Source: JASHPR01 sp963739645 (GTDB taxonomy: Bacteria > Actinomycetota > Actinomycetes > Streptosporangiales > Streptosporangiaceae). Taken from it: a stretch of 64,000 bases of DNA. The stretch spans positions 62,001 through 126,000 of the forward strand of contig CAVUBM010000088.1 of assembly GCA_963739645.1 (NCBI GenBank). The letters are read 5' to 3'. A model generated the notes under the pieces. It worked only from the letters and a program-made list of their open reading frames with translations, made no database searches and was not told where the DNA came from. The position numbers were made by a program, and so were the translations under genes. Below, in pieces: positions 57,167 through 64,000 of the stretch. Each line of letters opens with the position of its first letter. Positions within the stretch are counted from its first letter, which is position 1.

Positions 57167-58379
57167 GTGCCGCATCAAGCTACGTTTGCCCGGGTGATGA
57201 CCTGGCGTAGCCGTTGGTCGTAGGCGTGGTCGTTGCGCCAGATGATGTACCGGCGGATCATGCTGGCCTGCTCGTGGTGGGTGGCGTGGTCGGTGCCGTC
57301 GAGGGCGAAGTAGCGCAAGGCCGTGAACTGGGCCTCGATGCGGTTTAACCAGGACGAATTCGTCGGCGTATAGGCGATCTCGACGTTGTTCGCCGCCGCC
57401 CACTCCCCGACCCGGCCATCGCTGGCGGTGGTCAGGTGGGGTGCGAAGTTGTCGCAGACGATCGCGATTCGCACATCAGGCGGGTAGAGGGAGCGCAGGT
57501 ACCGGCAGAACTCCAGGAACCGGCCGCGGGTCTTACGCGGCTTGATGTGCCCGAACACCTTGTCCTCGCCCAGCTCATAGGCACCGAACAGGTGCCGCAC
57601 CCCGGCAGTGCGGGTATAGGTCGCGCGCATCCGCGGCCGCGGCGCCCGGCCGGGTTCTTTGCCCTTGCCACTGACCGCGGCCCACTGCCGGCCAGGCCGG
57701 GGCTGCAGGTTTAAGCGGCCCGAACTCGTCCACGCAGAAGATCACCTCTGGCTCGCCCGGGTCGGGGGTCACCTCGCGGTCAGCGATCGCGTACAGGTGC
57801 TCAACCCGCGCCTTCTTCACCGCGTAGTCCGGGTCTTTCGACCTCTTCCAGGTCTTTATGCGCTGAAAGCTGACGCCCTCCTCGCGGAGCAGCACCCGCA
57901 GCCCCTCGTGGCTGATGTCGTCGACCACCCCCTCAGCCACCAGGAACTCGGCCAGCTTCGACAAGCTCCAGGTCGAGAACGGCAGGTCATGCTCGGCTGG
58001 CCTCGACTTGGCGATCTTCTTGATCTCCCGGCGCTGGGCCAGCGTGAACTTCGGCGGATGGCCGCCCTTGTACTTCGGGTACAGCGAGCTGAACCCGTCA
58101 GCGTTGAAGTTGCGGATCACATCCCGGACCCGGTCCTCGCTGGTGAACGCCACCTTCGCGATCGCCGGCACGGCCATGCCCTGCGCTGACAGCAGCACCA
58201 TCTGCGCCCGCCGCCAGGTCACCACCGACCCGCTGCCCCGGCGGACAATCCGCACCAGCCGCCGGCCCTCATCGTCATCGATCTCACCCACCCGCAAGCG
58301 TTCCGTCACCGGCCCAGTCTCAAGGATCAGGACCCCCGGCGAAAGCGGCCTGCCGGGCAAACGTGACCTGCTACGGCAC
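57167..58379 (-). mobile_element. IS630-family insertion sequence A
   Basis: Ends with related inverted repeats: GTGCCG then ACGTTTGCCCGG on the left, and the complement of CCGGGCAAACGT then CGGCAC on the right, about 28 bases with several mismatches. It is flanked by TA on both sides (57,165-57,166 and 58,380-58,381), the target duplication of the IS630/Tc1 group. It lies between the IS1182 element and a second IS630 element. Confidence 0.75.
57175..58309 (-). pseudogene. IS630 family transposase A, one frameshift
   Basis: From GTG 58309 (VTERLRVGEIDDDEGRRLV). A winged-helix DNA-binding half follows (WRRAQMVLLSAQGMAVPAIAKVAFTSEDRVRDVIRNFNADGF), then STWSLSKLAEFLVAEGVV. The DDE core has FCVDEFGPL (first Asp), IAIVCDNFAPH (second Asp) and TPTNSSWLNRIEAQFTALRYF (Glu). 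Reading changes frame near 57,705, shortly after the first catalytic Asp. Some IS630 members use programmed frameshifting, but no clear slippery run is present here, so error or decay is as likely. Confidence 0.88.
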
Positions 58380-58410
58380 TAGTGGTCGCGCCCGTTAATT
58401 CGTCGGGGGT

Positions 58411-59562
58411 TCATGCGGCTAGCGGGTGCGGTGCGTGCGGGTCGTGCTGCCTGATGCGGGTCAGGAGCTGGTTGAGGTCGGTGCGGGTGAACTTCCAGTC
58501 GAAGGGCCGGGCGGTGGCGTTGTAGTGCTGTTCGAAGGCGAGGATCTGGTCGGCGAGGTCGTCCAGGTCCTCGAAGTCGTCGGGGGTGAGGAGCTTGCGC
58601 TGGATGACGGAGAAGTAGACCTCGACCTGGTTCAGCCAGGAGGCGTGGACGGGCAGGTGGACCATCTGCGCGTTCGGGTAGGCGTCGCGAGGCGGTCGGC
58701 CGCGGCCCAGTTCCGGTGCGAGGCGCCGTTGTCGACGACCCAGAAGACCCGCTTCGCCGAGGCGTACGGCTCGGCGCTCATGACCTGGTCGACCAGCGCG
58801 GTGAACGGCTTGATCCCGGTGGACGGCTCGCACCGGCCGATGACCTGGGCGCGGTGGACGTCGTAGGCGGCCAGGTAGGCCAGGGTGCCGCAGCGGACGT
58901 ACTCGCTCTCGGCCCGCATCGCCCGCCGGGGCCCGGGCGGCAGCGGGAGGTGGACGCGCGAGCGCGCCTGGACGCCGGGCTTCTCGTCGGCGCTGAGCAC
59001 GTACTCGTCCTCGCCGAGCGGCTGTCCTTCCCAGGTCCGCTGGTAGAGGTCGAGGACGCGGCCGCCCTTGAGGGCGAAGTGCGGGTCGCGGGGGAAGATC
59101 CACGACCGGTGCTGCCAGGGCTTGATCGCGTCGTCGGCGAGCCAGCGGCGCACCGTGGACGCCGAGACCGAGGCGACGATGCCGCTGGCGGCCGCCTGGC
59201 GGGCCAGCTCGGGGCAGGTCCAGCGGGCCAGCGGCTGTCCCGCTCGCGGCGGGCGGCTCGCAGGCCAGGGCCTTGACCTCGGCCACGACCCGGGCGGGGA
59301 ACGCGCGCGGCCGGCCCGGCCGCGGCGCGTCGGCCAGCCCGGCCAGGCCCTGCTCGCAGTACCGGCGCCGCCACTTGCGGGCCGTGTCCTCGCAGATGCC
59401 CAGCCGGTCCGCGATCACCTGGTTCGCCAGCCCGCCGGCGGCCAGCAGCACGATCCGCGCCCGCTGCACCAGCCGGAACGGCGCCGTGGCGCGCCGGGAC
59501 ACTGACTCCAGCTCCGCCCGGTCGGCATCGTCCAGGCAGATCACGTACGGGCTGGAAGGCAC
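58411..59562 (-). pseudogene. IS630 family transposase B, two frameshifts
   Basis: From GTG 59562 with GAGGAGG upstream. The helix-turn-helix region is FRLVQRARIVLLAAGGLANQVIADRLGICEDTARKWRRRYCEQGLAGLADAPRPGRP. A second binding segment (SASTVRRWLADDAIKPWQHRSW) leads to the DDE core with EYVLSADEKPGVQARSR (first Asp), VFWVVDNGASHRNW (second Asp) and VHASWLNQVEVYFSVIQRKLL (Glu). Frame changes lie near 59,245 and 58,690. The terminal repeats are perfect, so the element moved recently and the breaks may be sequencing errors. Confidence 0.9.
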
Positions 59563-59647
59563 GGGCACCTCCTCGCTGACGGCCGCCGGCCCGGTGCCGG
59601 GACGCTGGCCTCCATGATGAGGCCGCCGGCTGGGGCAGGATGGAGAT

Positions 59648-60000
59648 ATGGCCAAGCCACCCGAGTCGACCAAGACCTCGCTGCGCCAGCGCCTGGCCGC
59701 CCGGGCGGGCGAGCGGTGGCCCCAGCTCGCCGGCATCGACGTCCGCTGGCACGGCCAGTTCGCCTACGTCGCCGGCCAGCTCCCCGACGGCACCACCCTG
59801 CCCCTGTGCGGCTCCGCTACGCCGACTCGGCCACCACCTGGGGATTCGCCATCTACCGCGCCAGCCACGACGACTACGAGAAATCCGTCCTGCCCAGCGG
59901 CTGGCCAGCCGGCACCCCGCAAGAAGCCCTCGACTGCGCCTGCGGCCTCTACCTCGGCGACCATACCGCCTGGCTCGACCCGCCGCCCCCGACGAATTAA
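59648..60000 (+). pseudogene. passenger protein of IS630 element B, about 117 residues, one frameshift
   Basis: A divergent small gene inside the insertion sequence. From ATG 59648: MAKPPESTKTSLRQRLAARA, GERWPQLAGIDVRWHGQFAYVAGQLPDGTTLPLC. Near 59,815 one base shift leads to RLRYADSATTWGFAIYRASHDDYEKSV, PSGWPAGTPQEALDCACGLYLGD and the TAA at 59,998-60,000, which lies inside the right terminal inverted repeat. The compact alpha/beta protein has no known catalytic motif. I recall similar small proteins beside actinomycete IS630 transposases but cannot name the family. Confidence 0.6.
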
Positions 60001-60013
60001 CGGGCGCGACCAC

Positions 60014-60303
60014 TAGCTCTCGGTCCGTGTCCACCAAGCCGGACGGGTGCGGTCTGAGACCCCACCGGGAGTGCGGCTGAGTCCTGGGGACCACACCGGA
60101 ACGGCTGATCTGGCGCGAGCTCTTGCCCCAGTCCACATGCCGCCCCTCGGCACCGGCACGCACGTCCTGCGGAGGTCTATTAACAGCAGCTGCCAGCGGC
60201 GGGCCGCCGCAGTTTGTACGGTGCAGGTGCGATGGGGTCGTTGCGAAGAAGCTCGCCAACCATTGTCAACAGTTGGCGCACTGCATGGACTCCGCAAAGG
60301 AGA
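60014..60303. other. gap between IS630-B and the terminator, no gene supported
   Basis: Begins with the TA target duplicate of the insertion sequence. No credible reading frame, RNA gene or repeat is seen in the remaining 290 bases. Confidence 0.45.
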
Positions 60304-60336
60304 ACGGCGGCCCCGGATGGTGCCCGGGGCCGCCGT
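60304..60336 (-). terminator. strong intrinsic-terminator-like hairpin
   Basis: A perfect 13-bp stem, ACGGCGGCCCCGG (60,304-60,316) with CCGGGGCCGCCGT (60,324-60,336), and a 7-base loop. It lies 49 bases after the stop of the leftward secreted-protein gene, the right place to end that transcript. There is no long T run. Confidence 0.7.
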
Positions 60337-60384
60337 CGTGGCTACGCCGCTCCGTTCAGAGGCGCGTTCACGTATGGGCCGGGG

Positions 60385-61560
60385 TTATTTGCCCTGCAGG
60401 CAGCCACCGCCACTCTGGAAGAAGCTGCGATTGCTGAACTCCTCCTGGGTCAGGTAGTGATGGCCGTTGATCGTCTGGTTGTAGAGCTGCCCAGGCGTGC
60501 CAGACGTCGGGCCGAAGATGTAGGCGCACTCGTCGCCGTTCTCGAAGCCACTGGAGTCATACCAGCCGGTCACGGTGTCCGGGTCGGTCCACGCCTCCAT
60601 TACCTCGTGGCTCGTGGGGCTGACCTCGACGTCGGCGTCGGGATTCCCGTTCGGCGCTTGGACAACGGGGAACACGGCGTCGCTACTGCAGGTGAACCCC
60701 GTCGCCGACGCGTAGATCGGGTAGGCCAGGTGCGCGTAGATGGTGCTGCTCGGAGCCTGGCTGTGGTAGGCGCAGTAGGCCGCGCTCGGCTGGTAGTTGA
60801 TCGTGCAGGCGTTGGCCGAGCGTGTGCTCGTCGGCCCGCGAAGAAGCAGGACTCGACGTGCTTGGGCAGGAACAGCACGTAGATGTGCGCGAAGTTCCGC
60901 GGAAGGCCGTTCGCAGTGACGACCCGGTCGGTCTCGGCAATGACCTGGTTATCGTCGAGGCAGGCGTTATAGCCAGAGCTGTCCGCGTAGATGCCCGTGG
61001 TGTCCGTGCTGCGCGAGTGTGCAGCCGTCCGCGGGCAGCGGGCCTGTGTCGTTGATGGGGGTGCCCAGCCGGATCCGGTAGCGGATTTTCCCGTCGGTCC
61101 CGGAATACTCGGTCGCTGTCGAGTACACGTTGTTAGTGCGACCGCTGGCCTGGGCTACGTCAGACAGGTAGGTGGTGATGATGTTCTTGTAGGCAGCCGT
61201 CATCGGGTGGCCCGCCGGGTTCCAGAAGATCGGCGTAATGACCAGCGGGGCCGGTCGACTTCGTCCCCATCACCGCGCCGCCGTGCCAGATCAGCGGCGG
61301 AGTGCCGTTGGCCGTGTCGCCAGCGGCTGGAGGTTGGTGTTGAGCGCCCGACAACCCGTCTGGGCGTTCACAGCACTCACGATGCCGCCGAAACGGCCCA
61401 CCCGAGGTGCGTGGGCATTCGGGGCACAGGCGCCGGGCGTCTGGGACGGGGTGTTAGTGGCTGCGAGCGCCGCAGTGCTTGCTGCCATCAGGGTCGCAGT
61501 ACCCAATGCTGCGACGGTCAGAGCCGCGCGCAGACCGCGTCGTCTGAGTGCTCTCGCCAT
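60385..61560 (-). pseudogene. secreted EXORDIUM-like (HEVxEAxTDP) protein, frameshifted
   Basis: From ATG 61560 to the TAA at 60,385-60,387 (about 391 codons). A long Sec signal peptide comes first (RAALTVAALGTATLMAASTAALA). The mature protein has VSAVNAQTG, LIWHGGAVMGTKST, a frame change near 61,250, then VITPIFWNPAGHPMTAAYKN and ITTYLSDVAQASGRTNNVYS, further changes near 61,015 and 60,835, CTINYQPSAAYCAYHSQ, and PTSHEVMEAWTDP followed by WYDSSGFENGDECAYIFG. The SHExxEAxTDP block occurs in plant EXORDIUM/phosphate-induced proteins and bacterial relatives, where it may bind metal. The biochemical role is unknown. A strong hairpin follows the gene. Confidence 0.6.
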
Positions 61561-61981
61561 TCGTGTCCTCCGGCATCCGGGCGCCCGGGCTGTCGGTGGC
61601 AGCCCTGAAAGGGTGCTCGGCTGGACATACGGTTTCGTGCCCGAATGGTGATGTCAAGGTCTCTCGTAGACCTAATAATGGGCGTACTCCGGGCGGTGGA
61701 TAAGTATCTGCTGTTGAGGTGCCCGTCGCGGCAGGCGCCGGAGGGTCGCGATCGTCATCGGTTCGGGCGGAATTGGTGCCTTTTTGTGCTGTTTTCTGAC
61801 CCCGGCGAGATTGCCCTCAGCGGGCGGAACGGACACGGGGCGAGGCGGACCTGGAGGCCCCAGACCACGGCAGTCTATTCCGCGGCCACGGCTGTCCGAA
61901 GCGCGGCCCAGCCTGGTCCGATATGCGCCGTAGTCTCATAAGAGACCCAGCCGGTCCGCAGCGAGGGGGAGGGTGGCGACG
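61561..61981. other. divergent promoter region, no gene supported
   Basis: About 420 bases between the leftward secreted-protein gene and the rightward small gene at 61,982. It holds an AT-richer patch at 61,660-61,710 and 61,770-61,800 suited to promoters. No protein or RNA is recognised. Confidence 0.4.
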
Positions 61982-62329
61982 ATGCCCGACATCGAGCACA
62001 CCGCAGATATAAAGGTCACCGCAGCGCAGGGGACGGTGACGGCTGAGATTCCGCTCGCCGGGCACGCCAGCAAATATTGGCTGCAGCTCTTCCGCAGCCT
62101 GGCGTCGAAGCGGATGCAAGAACTCCGCGCGGAGGTCGACGACCGTGGGGACCGCACCTGGGTCATCGTCATGCTGCCTGGTGCCCTGCCGGACCACCAC
62201 CCAGAGTCGGCGCTGGATGCGGCACGCGCGCTGATCGGCGAGGCCACTGGCATGGAGGAACAATTTCAGGCGGGCGCCGCTCAAACTGAGGCCGCTATCC
62301 GCGATTGGTGGGCGCGTCAGCAGCGATAG
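61982..62329 (+). CDS. hypothetical protein, 115 residues
   Basis: ATG 61982 is chosen over GTG 61973 because GGGGGAGGG lies at the right distance. The protein starts MPDIEHTADIKVTAAQGTVT and continues AEIPLAGHASKYWLQLFRSLASKRMQELRAEVDDRG, WVIVMLPGALPDHHPESALDAARALIGEATG and ends with AIRDWWARQQR. It is soluble, with alternating strands and helices and no signal or known motif. Codon bias is consistent with a real gene. I do not recognise the family. Confidence 0.65.
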   Translation: MPDIEHTADIKVTAAQGTVTAEIPLAGHASKYWLQLFRSLASKRMQELRAEVDDRGDRTWVIVMLPGALPDHHPESALDAARALIGEATGMEEQFQAGAAQTEAAIRDWWARQQR

Positions 62330-62837
62330 CGCCCGCTCGCTGCTGGTCCTGGCCTACTGCTTAGGAGATCGTTTCAACGCCTACGTCGTGCACCTCCGGC
62401 AGGTCAGCGAGCGTCGTGGCGACCCTGAGTACTCGTGAATGACCGCCGTGGCCGACACGTTCTGGCACGGATCTGGCACGGCCGCGCCTGTAGTAACGGA
62501 CGCCTCTCGATGCGAACCGGTCTCAGCTGGGACCCGCTTGCGGCTTGGGTTGTCGCTCTTCCGCCGAGCGTCACAGCGGGATAGGCTTCTCCCGGCGAGG
62601 GGGTGCCGGACATCGCGCTGTTCGTTCTGACGCATATGAGCTAATCGGAAGGGGCAACCTTTCCCGGCAACTCGACGAGCGAATTTACGCAGCCGTCCAG
62701 TGCCATTGCGGCTTCCTCCATGACATGCGGCTAGGACTGATCTACCTGCCATACGGAAGGTAGACCCGCAGCAGAGGGGGTGTTCTTGGAGGAACCGCTT
62801 TTCTCCGCCGCTCGCTGGGATCGGACTTCTCGTTGCG
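62330..62837. other. gap with a tandem decamer and a repeated module
   Basis: TCTGGCACGG occurs twice at 62,461-62,470 and 62,472-62,481, followed by CTCGATGCGAAC at 62,506-62,517. A diverged copy of the same arrangement occurs at 63,308-63,357. The frame ending ...YVVHLRQVSERRGDPEYS at 62,437 looks coding-like but has no recognisable start. Otherwise nothing is supported. Confidence 0.4.
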
Positions 62838-63258
62838 GTGCTCGTCTCGTCGTGCGGTTCGCCGCAGAAACCAGCAAGCGATTCGTCGCCTAAACCAGCG
62901 GACGGCAAGATCACCGTCAAGTCCACGGAGACAACGAAGAGCTCTGACGTCACAAACGGAGGCGTAGCGGCCACTGGTCACTTCACGATTTCGGGGGCTA
63001 CCGCAGACGCGGGCGCGGTTACCGACTACCGGACTGTGAAGGGCAACAAGGTCCTGATCCGGCGTGTCGCAGTCGGCAAGAAAGGGACGATCACCTTCCT
63101 GATCACGCTCCACATGTTCGCGTCCGCGCCCGGGAAGTGGACGATCACATCGGCGACGAAAACCTACAAGGGACTGCACGGCAACGGCACACAAGTCGTG
63201 GACGACTTCTTCGAGCACCCCGGCGACCTTCGTGCTGGCAGGCACCGTGTCTCAGTGA
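62838..63258 (+). pseudogene. small lipoprotein, hypothetical, start unclear and frameshift near the end
   Basis: The signal is visible from about 62,790: PLAGIGLLVAVLVSSC with a lipobox ending at Cys. No ATG/GTG/TTG lies in frame before GTG 62838, although GGAGGA at 62,789 marks a ribosome site, so the true start is probably hidden by a base error. The mature part is CGSPQKPASDSSPKP, GHFTISGATADAGAVTDYRT, VLIRRVAVGKKGTITFLITLH, KWTITSATKTYKGLHGNGTQVVDDFF. Near 63,218 the frame slips to TPATFVLAGTVSQ and a stop at 63,256-63,258. This matches a family of small actinomycete lipoproteins of unknown function that end in a GTVS-like strand. Confidence 0.55.
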
Positions 63259-63600
63259 CGGACCGCGCGGACGCTCTCGCCGTGAGTGAGCACCATTGGC
63301 GGGTTGCTGTGGCACGAGTGTGGCACGCCGTGCGCTGTGCTACCCCTCGATGCGAACTACCGGCAGGGTGGTCATTCACCGTCGTTCGCGCAAGTGCCTC
63401 GCACGGATAGGGCTACCCGAGGTCGTCCTGCGACGGGGCGGTTGCTGCACTTTGGTGCTGCACGTGAGCGTCGTCCGCGACCAGGTGGTCATCGTCAAAC
63501 CGGTCATTGGTCTCCTGGGTCTAACAGCCTCCGTGGAAGTAGCGCACATCCGTGCCGCCCGGCAGCGGACTCCCGTCGCTGGGTGGCTAAGCTACCGCGT
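63259..63600. other. gap holding a diverged copy of the tandem-decamer module
   Basis: TGTGGCACG occurs at 63,308-63,316 and again at 63,319-63,327, with CTCGATGCGAAC at 63,346-63,357, repeating the layout found 847 bases upstream. No protein is supported. Confidence 0.4.
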
Positions 63601-63828
63601 ATGCGCCGAATTCTCCTGGGGGGCGTCGCGGGAGTCCTCCTGCTGGCAGTTGGTACCCGCGCCGCCGACGCTCTGGGAATCGGCGGGCCTCGTCTGCGCT
63701 GCGGTTGTGTGGAGACGTGCTGGTGCAAACGTCCGGGTCTCACTGTCTTCCGCTGGGTAACGCCCGGGGGTTGGCACCACATTGGCCTGACCGCCGAGGA
63801 GAAGCAGTCCCGTCACTCGCAGTCATGA
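63601..63828 (+). CDS. small cysteine-rich membrane-anchored or secreted protein, 75 residues
   Basis: From ATG 63601: RRILLGGVAGVLLLAVGTRAADAL is one hydrophobic helix or an uncleaved signal. The rest holds a tight cysteine cluster CGCVETCWC at about residues 33-41, then RPGLTVFRWVTPGGWHHIGLT and a charged end. Four cysteines in nine residues could bind metal or form disulphides outside the cell. The ribosome site is weak, so a longer N-terminus is possible. I do not recognise the family. Confidence 0.5.
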   Translation: MRRILLGGVAGVLLLAVGTRAADALGIGGPRLRCGCVETCWCKRPGLTVFRWVTPGGWHHIGLTAEEKQSRHSQS

Positions 63829-63859
63829 TCAACAGCGAGTGAGGCACCAACCATCAGAT

Positions 63860-63875
63860 CCGTAGATATCTACGG
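63860..63875. promoter_or_regulatory. perfect 16-bp palindrome CCGTAGATATCTACGG
   Basis: A perfect palindrome with an AT core lies 32 bases after the cysteine-rich gene. It could be a dimeric regulator site. The same bases read in one frame as SVDIYGHIRHQ, which resembles the segment around the catalytic Tyr of tyrosine recombinases, so a decayed integrase end is an alternative. Confidence 0.35.
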
Positions 63876-64000
63876 GCACATCCGCCATCAGCTCATATGC
63901 CCGTTGACCTGGTGAGATGCTGCTCAGCGATGTGCAACAAGTGGCAGCGTTGAGCGCTGCTGTGCGGCCAAAATCCGGCCAGCCCGAGCCAGCGATCCCT

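Larger units (their letters stand above)
58382..60013 (-). mobile_element. IS630-family insertion sequence B with a passenger gene
   Basis: A perfect 28-bp terminal inverted repeat: 58,382-58,409 begins GTGGTCGCGCCCGTTAATTC, and 59,986-60,013 is its exact complement. TA dinucleotides flank it (58,380-58,381 and 60,014-60,015). The element is 1,632 bases, longer than a simple IS630, because it holds a second small gene facing the other way after the transposase start. The left TA is shared with element A. Confidence 0.85.

Noticed and set aside
57175..58309. Programmed frameshift in IS630 transposase A
   Set aside because: No clear slippery run or following structure is visible at the shift near 57,705, and many other genes here have random single-base shifts.

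Overview
The window is very GC-rich DNA with GTG/ATG starts, purine-rich ribosome sites and many 4-base stop/start overlaps. Its families (ECF42 sigma factor with a DGPF/YciI partner, IclR and PucR regulators, SpoIIE-type phosphatase, S53 peptidase, CocE hydrolase, NSAR/MenC-like enzyme) point to an actinomycete, possibly a Streptosporangiales relative; the genus cannot be read from the sequence. Many otherwise normal genes carry single-base frame changes. Their density and lack of other decay suggest uncorrected sequencing indels more than true pseudogenes, but this cannot be settled here; such genes are typed pseudogene.

Region 1 (1-6.2 kb): a coupled plus-strand operon of a thiamine diphosphate (TPP) enzyme, a catalase-like haem protein, a cyclooxygenase/alpha-dioxygenase-like haem peroxidase, a nitroreductase-like protein and a small peptidoglycan-binding protein. 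It looks like a lipid-oxygenation (oxylipin-type) system. Region 2 (6.2-24.7 kb) is mixed: an SMP-30 lactonase divergent from an ArsR-type regulator, 6-phosphogluconate dehydrogenase, an amidohydrolase, a PAS-GAF-PP2C phosphatase, a glycosidase remnant, RidA, sedolisin, HrpA helicase, an IclR regulator, a MetE-like barrel protein, a DHFR-like protein, a 33-residue repeat protein, a GH3 remnant and an SDR.

Region 3 (24.7-34.4 kb): an aromatic-acid catabolic cluster with a benzoylformate-decarboxylase-like TPP enzyme, aldehyde dehydrogenase, IclR regulator, 3-hydroxybenzoate 6-hydroxylase-like flavoprotein, gentisate 1,2-dioxygenase, class II aldolase, a binding-protein-like protein and a second flavin hydroxylase.

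Region 4 (34.5-47.8 kb): a D-amino-acid/peptide salvage island. A CocE-type hydrolase and M55 D-aminopeptidase lie beside a peptide ABC importer (binding lipoprotein and two permeases, no ATPase). A PucR regulator stands between these and an operon of N-acyl-D-amino-acid deacylase, M20 hydrolase, GNAT acyltransferase and N-succinylamino-acid-racemase-like enzyme. The last three match the known route that turns D-amino acids into L-amino acids.

Region 5 (47.9-54.1 kb): an ECF42 sigma factor with its DGPF protein, a divergent MFS exporter, a small unknown gene and an IS256 element. At 54,058-54,099 lies the detached 3' half of a tRNA-Lys gene, the usual scar of tRNA-targeted integration. Its orientation places an integrated element to its right, filling the rest of the window (54.1-64 kb): two small lipoproteins, an IS1182 element, two IS630 elements joined at shared TA dinucleotides (one with a passenger gene), a secreted EXORDIUM-like protein and short hypothetical genes.
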